Shown in pieces: positions 38,249 to 47,020 of a stretch of DNA of 64,000 nt. Position 1 is the stretch's first letter. Every line of letters begins with the position of its first letter. Under the pieces are notes generated by a model. It was not told where the DNA came from, ran no database searches, and saw only the letters and a list, made by a program, of their open reading frames with translations. Source of the DNA: Uliginosibacterium aquaticum (GTDB taxonomy: Bacteria > Pseudomonadota > Gammaproteobacteria > Burkholderiales > Rhodocyclaceae). The stretch lies in the NCBI RefSeq assembly GCF_012972705.2, contig NZ_JABCSC020000001.1, forward strand, positions 682,001 to 746,000, in the 5' to 3' direction. Position numbers and translations under genes: made by a program.

Positions 38249-39625
38249 ATGGCGGCATGGCTTGAGCGGGTGGATGGCTGGGCGTTTGTGGTGTTGCTGG
38301 GCGTGCTGGCCTGGGCGCCTGTGCCGCTGGCGAGCAATCGCACCTGGGCGCTGGGCTTTCTGGTGCTGACCTTGCTGGGAGTGCTGGGCCTGGTGGTGCT
38401 GGCAGCAGCTGTGCGTGGCGATTCCCTCCTTGAGCGGCTGGGGGCTGGCAAGTGGCCGCTGGGCTGTATCGTGCTCTTCGGGCTGTGGATCGCTGGGCAG
38501 CGCCTGCCCCTGATGGGCAATACGCCGATTTCGGCGGAGCTTTTCAACAGCTTGCAATACTTGCTCGCGACCATGGCGTATGCGGCGGCGTTTGCGTTGG
38601 TGCTGCTGCTGGTGAATACGGAGCGGCGGGTGATGTGGCTGGCCGGCATGATTGTGGGGGCCGGGGTGTTTCAGGCTTTGCTGGCGATCGGTCTGTTTGC
38701 TTCGCGTGCCGAGCACATTTATCTCTTCATGAACTACCAGCAGGGCAGCCGGGCGATGGGCACCTTTGCCAACTTCGATCATCTGGCGGGCTATATGCAG
38801 CTATGCATTGCGGCCGGGGTGGGGGTGATGCTGGCGCGCATGGGAAGCTCGGGTGCGGTACCGAACAGACGCCAGCGGCTGGTGGCTGTACTTAAGTTCA
38901 TGCTCTCGGGGAAGATGCTGGTACGCCTGATGCTTGTGATCATGGTGATCACGCTGGTGCTGACGCGCTCGCGCATGGGCAATGTGGCCTTTTTCTCATC
39001 CCTGCTGGTGGTGGGCGGGCTGGGGATGCTGAACAACCCGCGCCTGCGCAGATCGGCTTTCTGGCTGGTGCTGAGCCTGATCGTGGTGGATGTGGTGATT
39101 GTGGGGCAATGGGTCGGGCTGGATCGCGTGGTGCAGCGCCTGCAGAACACGGCGGTGGAAACCGAGCATGCGCAGGGCGAAGAGTCTCTGGAGCAGCGGG
39201 CGGAAACGCCAAGACAGGCTTTGGGAATGGCTTTGGAGCGGCCACTGACGGGGTTTGGTGCGGGCAGTTTCTATACGGTATTTCCGCGCTTCAAGAGTGC
39301 GGACAAGGAGGGCTACTGGGATCACGCACATAACGATTATGTGCAGATCGCTGCCGAGACGGGCTTTGTGGGGCTCAGCCTGCTGGCCACCGCGCTGCTG
39401 CTGACGATAGGGCGCATTACGCGTTTGTGGAACGAGCGCGAGTCGCGTTTGAACCGGGGAATGGCGTTTGGCGTGGCGATGGCGATCTGTAGTTTGCTGA
39501 TTCACAGCTGGGTGGATTTCAACCTGCAGATCCCGGCTAACGCATTGACTTTCTGTGTGCTTTTGGCTCTGGTTTGGGTATTAGTTCCGCGCCGGGCTGA
39601 CAAAAATCAGCGATCATCGGCGTGA
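38249..39625 (+). CDS. O-antigen ligase/Wzy-like membrane protein
   Basis: The 458-residue protein has about 11-12 membrane segments and a large periplasmic loop (about 290-375) containing TGFGAGSFYTVFPRFKS and the Wzy_C motif AHNDYVQIAAETGFVG. This is the hallmark of the O-antigen ligase/WaaL/Wzy superfamily. It may polymerise or ligate EPS units. The locus has a second Wzy-like gene at 31.2 kb, and sequence alone cannot say which does what. It starts about 97 bp after array F and is followed by the beta-barrel gene. Confidence 0.87.
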   Translation: MAAWLERVDGWAFVVLLGVLAWAPVPLASNRTWALGFLVLTLLGVLGLVVLAAAVRGDSLLERLGAGKWPLGCIVLFGLWIAGQRLPLMGNTPISAELFNSLQYLLATMAYAAAFALVLLLVNTERRVMWLAGMIVGAGVFQALLAIGLFASRAEHIYLFMNYQQGSRAMGTFANFDHLAGYMQLCIAAGVGVMLARMGSSGAVPNRRQRLVAVLKFMLSGKMLVRLMLVIMVITLVLTRSRMGNVAFFSSLLVVGGLGMLNNPRLRRSAFWLVLSLIVVDVVIVGQWVGLDRVVQRLQNTAVETEHAQGEESLEQRAETPRQALGMALERPLTGFGAGSFYTVFPRFKSADKEGYWDHAHNDYVQIAAETGFVGLSLLATALLLTIGRITRLWNERESRLNRGMAFGVAMAICSLLIHSWVDFNLQIPANALTFCVLLALVWVLVPRRADKNQRSSA

Positions 39626-39691
39626 GAGCTGCAATGCAGCAAAAAGATGATCGCGGCAATGGGATCAACAAAAATTGACTCGGGGGTTTGT

Positions 39692-40978
39692 ATGAAACAC
39701 AAGCAACTTCATCTGGTAGTGACTTCGCTGTTTGCCTTGGGGGCGACGGGGGTTTGGGCGGCTGGCGAGGCGGACACGATTCCGGCTTCTTCGCGCGCTG
39801 TACCGAATTCGGCCAATGTGCTGCCCGGCAATGTGTTCGAGTCCGGTGGGGTGCCGGTGGCTGCGGGGCGTTCGCAGCAAGCCCTGAAGGTGGCCGATGG
39901 CGTTAATGTCTATGCGGATGCCCAAGCCTCTACGGGTTATGACAGCAACGTGACCATGGCGGGCAAGGGTTCGGAGCCGGGCTCGGCTTTCTACCGCATC
40001 CGCCCGACCGTGACCGCCGAGACGCGCTACCGTGAAGATCGTTACACCCTGGGTTACAAGGGCGATTTCGTGCGTTACCCGAATTACACCCCGAACAGCC
40101 TTGGCCAGAATGACCTGATCTTCCAGGCCCAGAACGTGTTCAGCTCGCGTGCCGCCATTGCCTGGGGGGCTTCGGGTGGTGATCACTATGATCCGATCGG
40201 CTCGACTGACCGCAGCATCGGCAACCAGACCGCCGACCACTATCGCAGCAAGGCGGTGAGTGCCACTTTCCGTTACGGTGCCGAGGAAGCTATCGGCCGC
40301 GTGGAAATGGACGCCGGCTGGGGCGCCAAGCGCTACCAGAACAATCGTGCGACCACCGAATCGGCGGATGTGGACAACACCAATGTGGGCGCTCGCTTCT
40401 ACTACCGCGTGATGCCCAAGACGCGCCTGATCGCTGAGTATCGCCGCACCTATTTTGATTACACCAACGACACCAATCTGCTCTCTAACGATGACACCCG
40501 TTACCTGCTGGGGCTCTCGTGGGATGCTTCGGCTGCGGTGACCGGCACGATCAAGGCGGGCCAGCAACAGAAGAACTTCGATACCAGCATCCGCCAGGAT
40601 TACCTGGGCCCGACCTGGGAAGCCTCGGTGCGCTGGAAGCCGCTGAGCTATTCCTCGTTTGACCTGATCGGTGGCCGTTCCGCCAACGATCCGGATGGTT
40701 TCACCGGCGTGCCGATTGCCAAGAGCGTGTCGCTGGGCTGGAACCACGACTGGAAGAGCTATCTGCACAGCAAGCTGTCGGCTGGCAAGCTCGATACCAA
40801 CTATCGCAACACCAACCGGAAGGATGACGAGTACGTCTATTCCGCTGCGCTGATGTATGACGTGCGCCGCTGGCTGGGCGTGGGTCTGGAATACACCTTC
40901 TCGCATCGCGATTCGACGGTGGATACCTATGACTACGTGCGTCGCCTGAGCATGCTGAAGGTGGAAGCTTCGTTCTGA
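39692..40978 (+). CDS. Outer-membrane beta-barrel protein of the EPS locus
   Basis: The 428-residue protein has a signal peptide (LVVTSLFALGATGVWA, cleavage near AAGEA). From residue 75 there are alternating polar/hydrophobic strands rich in Tyr, Arg, Asp and Thr, and it ends in LKVEASF with a terminal Phe, as outer-membrane barrels do. I estimate about 16-18 strands. It resembles EpsL-like and BBP2-like barrel proteins of EPS loci. Together with the short OPX protein next door it is a good candidate for the outer-membrane exit pore. ATG 39692 follows GGGGG. Arrays F and G bracket this gene and the Wzy-like gene. Confidence 0.83.
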   Translation: MKHKQLHLVVTSLFALGATGVWAAGEADTIPASSRAVPNSANVLPGNVFESGGVPVAAGRSQQALKVADGVNVYADAQASTGYDSNVTMAGKGSEPGSAFYRIRPTVTAETRYREDRYTLGYKGDFVRYPNYTPNSLGQNDLIFQAQNVFSSRAAIAWGASGGDHYDPIGSTDRSIGNQTADHYRSKAVSATFRYGAEEAIGRVEMDAGWGAKRYQNNRATTESADVDNTNVGARFYYRVMPKTRLIAEYRRTYFDYTNDTNLLSNDDTRYLLGLSWDASAAVTGTIKAGQQQKNFDTSIRQDYLGPTWEASVRWKPLSYSSFDLIGGRSANDPDGFTGVPIAKSVSLGWNHDWKSYLHSKLSAGKLDTNYRNTNRKDDEYVYSAALMYDVRRWLGVGLEYTFSHRDSTVDTYDYVRRLSMLKVEASF

Positions 40979-40995
40979 TAGCCGGGTTGGGTTGT

Positions 40996-41210
40996 GTAGG
41001 GCCGGCTTCAGCCGGCGGGGCCCGAGGTGGAGGTGGGGTATGCGGCTGAAGCCGCACCTACGAAGATCATCGGGCCGGCGGTTAAAGGTTTTGTAGGGCC
41101 GGCTTCAGCCGGCGGGGCCCGAGGTGGAGGTGGGGTATGCGGCTGAAGCCGCACCTACGAAGATCATCGGGCCGGCGCTTGAAGGTTTTGTAGGGCCGGC
41201 TTCAGCTGGC
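40996..41210. repeat. REP/BIME array G (97-bp period)
   Basis: Forward REPs at 40996, 41093 and 41190, each 97 bp apart, with two inverted partners; the third forward REP is unpaired and has one stem change (CAGCTGGC). Period and layout equal array F. It separates the barrel gene from the OPX gene. Confidence 0.9.
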
Positions 41211-41362
41211 GGGGCCCGGGGTGGTCAGCGGGCATTGCACCGGCATGATCGCTCGATGGTATTTTTTGAATGGGCTGCGCCGGCAGGCGCGGTTTATGCT
41301 GGTGTTGTGAGCGAGGCTTGCCAGCCGGCAGCCTTTGCGTCTGGTTCGATTGGAGAAACTTG

Positions 41363-41926
41363 ATGTTCTTGCGCGTTGTGAGCCTTGTGCTGCTGATGTT
41401 CTGGAGTGCGCTGGGCCTTGCTCAGGCACCTGCGGCCGAGCCTGCGTCCGTTTCGAGTTTTCTCTCTGCTTACCGTCTTGGTGCAGGCGATGTGATTTCG
41501 GTTCGCGTCTTTGGTGAAGAAGATCTGAGCCGCGAGAAGATCCGCTTGACCGATAGCGGCTCGATCTTCATGCCGGGCTTGGGTGAGTTGGCCGTGCGTG
41601 GCAATACGCTGGGCGAAGTCGAACAGAAGGTGGTGGAAGGCCTCAAGGGTCGCATTCTGGTGAATCCGAAGGTGTCGGTTTCGGTGGATGAATATCGCCC
41701 TTTTTTCATTAACGGCATGGTGGACAAGCCCGGTGGCTATCCCTTCCAGCCGGGCCTTACGGTGCGCAAGGCGGCTTCCCTGGCGGGCGGCTTCAAGGAG
41801 CGTGCTTCGCTCAGCAAGCTTTTCCTGATTCGCGGGGATGATCCGCAACAGCGCCAGCTCAAGGTGGATCTGAATACCGCGGTCTATCCGGGCGATATCG
41901 TTACGGTGGAAGAGAGCTTCTTCTGA
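41363..41926 (+). CDS. Polysaccharide export protein (short OPX/Wza-like)
   Basis: The 187-residue protein has a signal peptide (FLRVVSLVLLMFWSALGLAQA), a Poly_export domain starting YRLGAGDVISVRVFGEEDLS (about 37-56) and an SLBB domain with INGMVDKPGGYPFQPGLTVRKAASLAGGF (about 116-144). There is no lipobox Cys and no C-terminal amphipathic helix, so it cannot form a Wza-type outer-membrane pore by itself. It probably forms a periplasmic channel between the Wzc-like protein and the separate beta-barrel. ATG 41363 follows GGAGA. A 52-bp gap leads to the kinase. Confidence 0.9.
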   Translation: MFLRVVSLVLLMFWSALGLAQAPAAEPASVSSFLSAYRLGAGDVISVRVFGEEDLSREKIRLTDSGSIFMPGLGELAVRGNTLGEVEQKVVEGLKGRILVNPKVSVSVDEYRPFFINGMVDKPGGYPFQPGLTVRKAASLAGGFKERASLSKLFLIRGDDPQQRQLKVDLNTAVYPGDIVTVEESFF

Positions 41927-41978
41927 TTTCCGGCTGGCTTGCGCCGCAACCGCCCTTGTCTTTTGGTCGTTCCCGAAC

Positions 41979-44210
41979 ATGAATCAACATACCCAATCCG
42001 TTTCCGAATCCGAGCAGGGCTTTACTGCGCTGGGTGGTGGCTTGTCTGAAGAGAGCAAGCTTGAGCTGCTGGAGTACTGGCGCAGCATCACCAAACGCAA
42101 GTGGGCGATCCTTGCGCTGGGCCTGGTGGTGGCCGTGCTGGCAGGCGCCATCGTGTTTTCGATTACCCCGGAATATCGGGCCACAACGACTGTGCTGATC
42201 GAGCAGGGCAAGCGCAAGGTGCTGTCGATCGAGGATGTGTATGGCGGCGCTTCGCAGGAGAAGGAGCACTACCAGACCCAGGTGGAGATCCTGAAATCCC
42301 GCGAGGTGGCAACCCGTGTGGTGCGCGGCCTGCGCCTGTGGGAATACCCGGAATTCGATGTACGCAAGCCCGACGACAGCGTGATCGGCAAGCTCAAGAC
42401 TGCGCTGGGCATCCAGAAGACGGAAGCCACCTGGACTGAGGACAAGCTGGTGGATGCCGTTGTGGCGGCGTTCTCTGCGAAGCTGTCGGTGGAGCCGGTG
42501 CGCCTGAGCCAGCTGGTGAAGGTGAGCTTCACGGCTGAAGACAAGAAGCTGGCTGCGCTGGTGGCCAATACGGTTGCCGATTCCTATATCAGCGCTGACC
42601 GTGAAGCCAAGTTCAAGATGACCCAGCAGGCCAACAACTGGCTGCAGGAGCGCACCCAATCCCTGCGCGACAAGCTGGTGAGCTCGGAGCAGGCCCTTCA
42701 GGCTTATCGTGAGAAGGCGGGGATCGTGAGCCTTTCGGGCTCGGCCCAGACCATGATCGGTCAGCAGATCGGTGAAGTGACCCAACGCCTGGTTGAGGCC
42801 AAGGCGCGGCGTGCTGAAGCCGAGAGCGCTTATGAGCAGATGAAGTCGGTGAAGGACGGAGACTATTCTTCGGTACCGGCGGTGGTGCGTAACCAGGCCG
42901 TGGGTGAGGCTCGCAAGGCCGAGGCCGCGGCCAGCCAGAAAGTAGCTGAATTGCAGCAGCGCTATGGTGCCGAGCACCCGCGCATGGTGCAGGCCATGTC
43001 AGAACAGAAGGCCGCCAAGGACAACTTGCTGCGCCAGATGCAATCGGTGGCGGCCAGCCTGACGCGTGAGTATGAGTCGGCCAAGGCCACTGAGCGTGCG
43101 CTGGAAGGCGCGCTCAATTCGGCGCGGGGTTCGGTGCAGAACGTGAACCGCCAGGAATTCCAGCTGGGTGTGCTCGAGCGTGAGGTGCAGACCAACAAGC
43201 AGCTCTATGAAATGTTCATGAACCGCGCCAAGGAAACCCACGAAAGCGGTGATCTGCAAAGTGCGGTGGCGCGTGTGGTGGATGCAGCGGTGGCGCCGAT
43301 GCTGCCGGTGAAGCCCAAGAAGGGGCAGGTGATTGCGATTGCGCTGGTGCTGGGCCTGTTCGCCGGTGTGCTGATCTCCCTGCTGCTGGACAAGCTCGAC
43401 AACACCGTGAAGGGCATCGAGGATGCGGAGCGCCGCTTCCAGTTGCCGGTGCTCTCGGCGCTGCCCGAGCTGGGCGTGCAGGCGGGCAAGAATGCGATGA
43501 CGATGTTCATCGACAAGCCGGAGTCTCATCTGGCAGAGGCGGTGCGCACCGCGCGGACCGGCGTGCTGCTTTCCAACCTGGATGCGGCTTGCCGTGTTCT
43601 GGTAGTGACTTCGAGTGTGCCAGGTGAAGGCAAGACCACCGTGGCCTCCAATCTGGCTTTGGCCCATGCCCAGACCAAGCGCACGCTCTTGATCGATGCG
43701 GATATGCGTCGTCCGCAGGTGGCGCGTCGCCTGGCGCTGCCGCCGGCTGCGCGTGGCCTCTCAGCCTTGGTCGCGGGGACCGCAAGGCTGGAGGAGTGCA
43801 TCCATAGCATTAAGGGTACGTCCTTGGCGGTGATGCCGGTGGGGGAGATCCCTCCAAACCCGGTGGAGTTGCTGCTTTCGCAACGCTTCCGTGAAACTCT
43901 GGAAGTGCTGGCCAAGCACTACGAAGTCATCGTGATTGATTCTCCGCCGGTGGAACTGGTGAGCGATGCGATGGTGATTGCGCCGCTGGCAACCAGTGTG
44001 GTGTACGTGGTGCGGGCGATGGAAACGCCGTATCCCTTGGCGCGCAAAGGCCTCATTCGGTTGCAGCGTGCTGGAGGCAAGGTGCTGGGCGTAGTGCTGA
44101 ACCATCTGGACTTCAAGAAGGCCCAGACGTACTACGGCGAGTACTCGGGCTATGGCAAGGATGGTTACGAGGGCTACGGCTACTCGCAGAAGACAAAAAG
44201 CGCAGCCTGA
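41979..44210 (+). CDS. Wzc-type polysaccharide co-polymerase with BY-kinase domain
   Basis: The 743-residue protein has a Wzz domain with a first membrane helix (about 43-63), long coiled coils (about 210-420), a second helix (about 450-470) and a cytoplasmic tyrosine kinase. The kinase has Walker A SSVPGEGKTT (about 545-554), Walker A' LLIDADMRRP and Walker B VIVIDSPP. The C-terminus has seven tyrosines between 718 and 735 (YYGEYSGYGKDGYEGYGY), the autophosphorylation cluster. It controls polymerisation and export, cycling with phosphorylation. The phosphatase gene follows. Confidence 0.95.
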   Translation: MNQHTQSVSESEQGFTALGGGLSEESKLELLEYWRSITKRKWAILALGLVVAVLAGAIVFSITPEYRATTTVLIEQGKRKVLSIEDVYGGASQEKEHYQTQVEILKSREVATRVVRGLRLWEYPEFDVRKPDDSVIGKLKTALGIQKTEATWTEDKLVDAVVAAFSAKLSVEPVRLSQLVKVSFTAEDKKLAALVANTVADSYISADREAKFKMTQQANNWLQERTQSLRDKLVSSEQALQAYREKAGIVSLSGSAQTMIGQQIGEVTQRLVEAKARRAEAESAYEQMKSVKDGDYSSVPAVVRNQAVGEARKAEAAASQKVAELQQRYGAEHPRMVQAMSEQKAAKDNLLRQMQSVAASLTREYESAKATERALEGALNSARGSVQNVNRQEFQLGVLEREVQTNKQLYEMFMNRAKETHESGDLQSAVARVVDAAVAPMLPVKPKKGQVIAIALVLGLFAGVLISLLLDKLDNTVKGIEDAERRFQLPVLSALPELGVQAGKNAMTMFIDKPESHLAEAVRTARTGVLLSNLDAACRVLVVTSSVPGEGKTTVASNLALAHAQTKRTLLIDADMRRPQVARRLALPPAARGLSALVAGTARLEECIHSIKGTSLAVMPVGEIPPNPVELLLSQRFRETLEVLAKHYEVIVIDSPPVELVSDAMVIAPLATSVVYVVRAMETPYPLARKGLIRLQRAGGKVLGVVLNHLDFKKAQTYYGEYSGYGKDGYEGYGYSQKTKSAA

Positions 44211-44234
44211 TTTCACTGCGGGCGGTTTGACAGG

Positions 44235-44254
44235 ATGCCCGCGAAAGCGGGCAT
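44235..44254 (+). other. GC-rich hairpin with GAAA tetraloop after the kinase gene
   Basis: ATGCCCGC and GCGGGCAT form an 8-bp perfect stem closed by a stable GAAA tetraloop, 24 bp after the kinase stop. There is no T run, so it is more likely an mRNA 3' stabiliser or attenuator than a classic terminator. Confidence 0.6.
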
Positions 44255-44305
44255 TGCGGTTTCTGGCGGGCTGAAACGCGTCGCGCAAGAGCAGTCTTGA
44301 GTTCT

Positions 44306-44332
44306 GTCATTCCCGCGCTGGCGGGAATCCAG
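44306..44332. repeat. dRS3-like inverted repeat (ATTCCC-N8-GGGAAT)
   Basis: GTCATTCCCGCG ... GCGGGAATCCAG contains ATTCCC-N8-GGGAAT at 44309-44328. This matches the dRS3 repeat pattern known from Neisseria and similar dispersed repeats in other proteobacteria. Only one copy is in the window. Confidence 0.6.
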
Positions 44333-44422
44333 TGTCTTTTAGAAGGTGGTGGCAATGACACATCCGTGTTTCCTGCGCCACGAACAAATGATGTGCATCG
44401 CCAATCGGGTGGCTGTTTCCAG

Positions 44423-45169
44423 ATGATCGACATTCATTGCCATTTGCTGCCGGGTATCGATGATGGCCCGGCGACACCGGACGAAGCGCTGGCGCTGGCG
44501 CGCGCCATCGTGGCTGACGGGATTCGCCATGTGGTGGCGACACCGCATGTGTTCCCCGGCCGGTTCGACAATCTGAAAGCAGGCATCGAGCGCGAATTTT
44601 CGCTGTTCCGTGATTTGCTGCGTTTGCGCGGCATCGAGCTGGGCCTGTCCTTCGGGGGCGAGGTGCGTCTGTCGCACGAAGTGCTGGAGCTGGTTCAGCA
44701 AGGCCACATCCCTTTCCTCGGCCGTTGCGAGGGCTATCACACCATGCTGCTGGAGCTGCCGGATGCGCAGATTCCACTGGGCTCGGTGAATCTGGTGCGG
44801 CATCTGGTTGGCATGGGTATCCGCCCGGTGCTGGTGCACCCTGAGCGCAACAAGGCGATCATGGAGAAGCCTGATCGCGTCGGCCAGTTTGTGGATGCCG
44901 GCTGCTATCTGCAGCTGACGGCTGCTTCGCTGGTGGGGCAGTTTGGCCCGCGCGTGCTTGCGGCGGCAGATTTCATGCTGCACGAGGGGTGGGCGAGTGC
45001 GATTGCCAGCGATGCGCACAATCTGCAGGGCCGCCCGCCCCGCATGCGGGAAGCCCGCGCGGTGCTGGAGCGCCGTTTCGGGGCTGCCTTGGCGGATGAA
45101 TTGAGCATTCATGGCCCGGCGCGCTTGTGCGGCATCGAGTTGGGCGGGGAGCTTGGTCATGCTGCTTGA
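44423..45169 (+). CDS. CpsB/YwqE-type tyrosine phosphatase (PHP fold)
   Basis: The 248-residue PHP-domain protein has the metal-binding motifs DIHCHLLPGIDDGP (3-16), VVATPHVFPG (about 38-47), FGGEVRLS, VLVHPERN and ASDAHN (about 196-201). It matches the Mn-dependent CpsB/YwqE phosphatases that dephosphorylate BY-kinases, best known in Firmicutes. Proteobacterial Wzc usually pairs with a low-molecular-weight phosphatase (Wzb) instead. ATG 44423 is the family start. It overlaps the next gene by 11 bp. Confidence 0.9.
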   Translation: MIDIHCHLLPGIDDGPATPDEALALARAIVADGIRHVVATPHVFPGRFDNLKAGIEREFSLFRDLLRLRGIELGLSFGGEVRLSHEVLELVQQGHIPFLGRCEGYHTMLLELPDAQIPLGSVNLVRHLVGMGIRPVLVHPERNKAIMEKPDRVGQFVDAGCYLQLTAASLVGQFGPRVLAAADFMLHEGWASAIASDAHNLQGRPPRMREARAVLERRFGAALADELSIHGPARLCGIELGGELGHAA

Positions 45170-45797
45170 GCGTAGCAAGCTGGGGAACTGGCTCCTGATT
45201 TGTTTGATCCTGCTGGCAGCCGGTTGGGGCATGTGGCAAGGCCAGCGCCTGATGCGGGGTGATTTCAGCGCGATTCAGGCGCGTTACAGGATTGATACCT
45301 GGGTTGCTGGGAGCGCGAAGTGGACGGTGCCAGAGTGGATGCAGGCGCGCGATGACCTGCTGGCGGCGGCGGAGATCATGCCGGACAACCCGCTCACCTT
45401 TGATTACCTGGGCATTCTGAACACCTTACGCGGTCAGCGCGGCTGGAATGAGCCGAGCCTTCGAAAGGGCTATTTCGGTGAGGCGATGGGCTACCAGCAG
45501 ACTTCCTTGCGTCTGCGCCCGCAGAATGGTGCGGCCTGGTCAAACTTGGCCCTGAGTTTTTACGCCCTCGGTGATCATGCCGGGGCTGCTGCGTCATTGG
45601 AGCAGGCCTTGAAGTACGGGCCGTATGAGCTGGGCGTCAAGAAACTCTCATCTGATCTGGTGCTGGCCATGTGGCCGGATATGCCACCCAGCCTGCAGCA
45701 ATGGTTGCTGGCGCTCTATCGCACCAGCCCGCCCTGGGAGCGCCAGGTGCTGGAGAAGCTGGCGAAAAGCTACGGTTATCCGGATGTGTTGAAGTGA
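45159..45797 (+). CDS. Membrane-anchored TPR-like protein
   Basis: The 212-residue protein has one N-terminal membrane helix (about 10-28, [16 protein letters not shown]). A helical region with TPR-like repeats follows: [19 protein letters not shown] (about 75-93) and [37 protein letters not shown] (about 122-158). The repeats would face the periplasm. It may scaffold the EPS export machinery. GGGGAG precedes ATG 45159. It is the last gene of the EPS unit before the rfb operon. Confidence 0.75.
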   Translation: MLLERSKLGNWLLICLILLAAGWGMWQGQRLMRGDFSAIQARYRIDTWVAGSAKWTVPEWMQARDDLLAAAEIMPDNPLTFDYLGILNTLRGQRGWNEPSLRKGYFGEAMGYQQTSLRLRPQNGAAWSNLALSFYALGDHAGAAASLEQALKYGPYELGVKKLSSDLVLAMWPDMPPSLQQWLLALYRTSPPWERQVLEKLAKSYGYPDVLK

Positions 45798-45873
45798 TGC
45801 AGAGCCAGTCATTCCCTTACGCGCAGGCGACGAGTGGTGGCTGGCTTGTAGCCGTAGCCGCTGGTGCGTATCT

Positions 45874-45902
45874 TTGGGTGCTTTGTTGCCGTGCTCTAAT
45901 AC
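45874..45902 (+). promoter_or_regulatory. Candidate sigma70 promoter of the rfb operon
   Basis: TTGGGT (45874-45879) and TAATAC (45897-45902) are separated by 17 bp, 50 bp upstream of the rfbB ATG. Confidence 0.5.
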
Positions 45903-45951
45903 GGCCATTTTTGAGAACAGGCAGAGCCTCACGAGGTTCGGAGATCACGTC

Positions 45952-47016
45952 ATGAGCATTCTCGTCACCGGCGGAGCCGGCTTTATTGGCAGCAATTTTG
46001 TGCTGGACTGGTTCAAGCAGAGCGATGAGCCGGTGGTGAATCTGGATGTGCTGAGCTACGCCGGCAACCTGGAGAATCTCAAGAGCCTGCAAGGGGATGC
46101 GCGCCACACTTTTGTGCAGGGCGACATCTGTGACCGTGCCCTGATTGATCGCCTGCTGGCCGAACACCGACCGCGCGCCATCGTGCACTTCGCCGCCGAG
46201 TCCCACGTTGATCGCTCCATCCACGGCCCGGCCGCCTTCCTGCGCACCAACATCGACGGCACCTTCACCCTGCTCGAAGCTGCGCGCGCCTACTGGAACA
46301 CGCTCGAAGGCGAAGCCAAGGCCGCTTTCCGCTTCCATCACGTGAGCACCGACGAAGTCTACGGCTCCCTGAAGCCCAACGACCCGCCCTTCACCGAAAC
46401 CAACACCTACGAGCCCAACAGCCCGTACTCGGCCAGCAAGGCTTCGTCTGATCACCTCGTGCGTGCCTGGCATCACACCTACGGTCTGCCGGTGACCACC
46501 AGCAACTGCTCGAACAACTACGGCCCCTATCACTTCCCCGAGAAGCTGATCCCGCTGATGATCGCCAACGCGCTCGCCGGCAAGGCGCTCCCCATCTACG
46601 GCGACGGCCAGCAGATCCGCGACTGGCTGTATGTCACCGACCACTGCAGCGCCATCCGTGCCGTGCTCGCCAAGGGCAAAGTCGGCGAGGTCTACAACGT
46701 CGGAGGCTGGAACGAGATGCCTAACATCGAGATCGTCCAGACATTGATCCGCTTGCTCGACGAACTCTCCCCGCGCGCCGACGGCAAGTCCTACGCCGAG
46801 CAGATCACCTACGTCACCGACCGCCCGGGCCACGACCGCCGCTACGCCATCGACGCCCGCAAGATCGAACGCGAACTCGGCTGGCGCCCGGCCGAAACCT
46901 TCCAGACCGGCATCCGCAAAACCGTCGAGTGGTACCTTACCAATCAAGACTGGGTGGCCAACGTACTCAATGGCAGCTATCGCGAGTGGCTTGCCAAGAA
47001 CTACGAGGCGCGCTGA
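45952..47016 (+). CDS. rfbB: dTDP-glucose 4,6-dehydratase
   Basis: The 354-residue extended SDR has [11 protein letters not shown] (about 6-16), [11 protein letters not shown] (about 79-89), [11 protein letters not shown] with the catalytic Thr-Asp-Glu, and [10 protein letters not shown] (the YxxxK pair, about 160-164). It converts dTDP-glucose to dTDP-4-keto-6-deoxyglucose, step two of dTDP-L-rhamnose synthesis. It leads a run of seven genes in one direction with gaps of 30 bp or less. A candidate promoter lies just upstream. Confidence 0.97.
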   Translation: MSILVTGGAGFIGSNFVLDWFKQSDEPVVNLDVLSYAGNLENLKSLQGDARHTFVQGDICDRALIDRLLAEHRPRAIVHFAAESHVDRSIHGPAAFLRTNIDGTFTLLEAARAYWNTLEGEAKAAFRFHHVSTDEVYGSLKPNDPPFTETNTYEPNSPYSASKASSDHLVRAWHHTYGLPVTTSNCSNNYGPYHFPEKLIPLMIANALAGKALPIYGDGQQIRDWLYVTDHCSAIRAVLAKGKVGEVYNVGGWNEMPNIEIVQTLIRLLDELSPRADGKSYAEQITYVTDRPGHDRRYAIDARKIERELGWRPAETFQTGIRKTVEWYLTNQDWVANVLNGSYREWLAKNYEAR

Positions 47017-47020
47017 ACCC

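Noticed and set aside
16075-45797. An exosortase/PEP-CTERM EPS system
   Set aside because: The barrel and OPX genes recall such loci, but no exosortase gene and no PEP-CTERM tail were found in the window.
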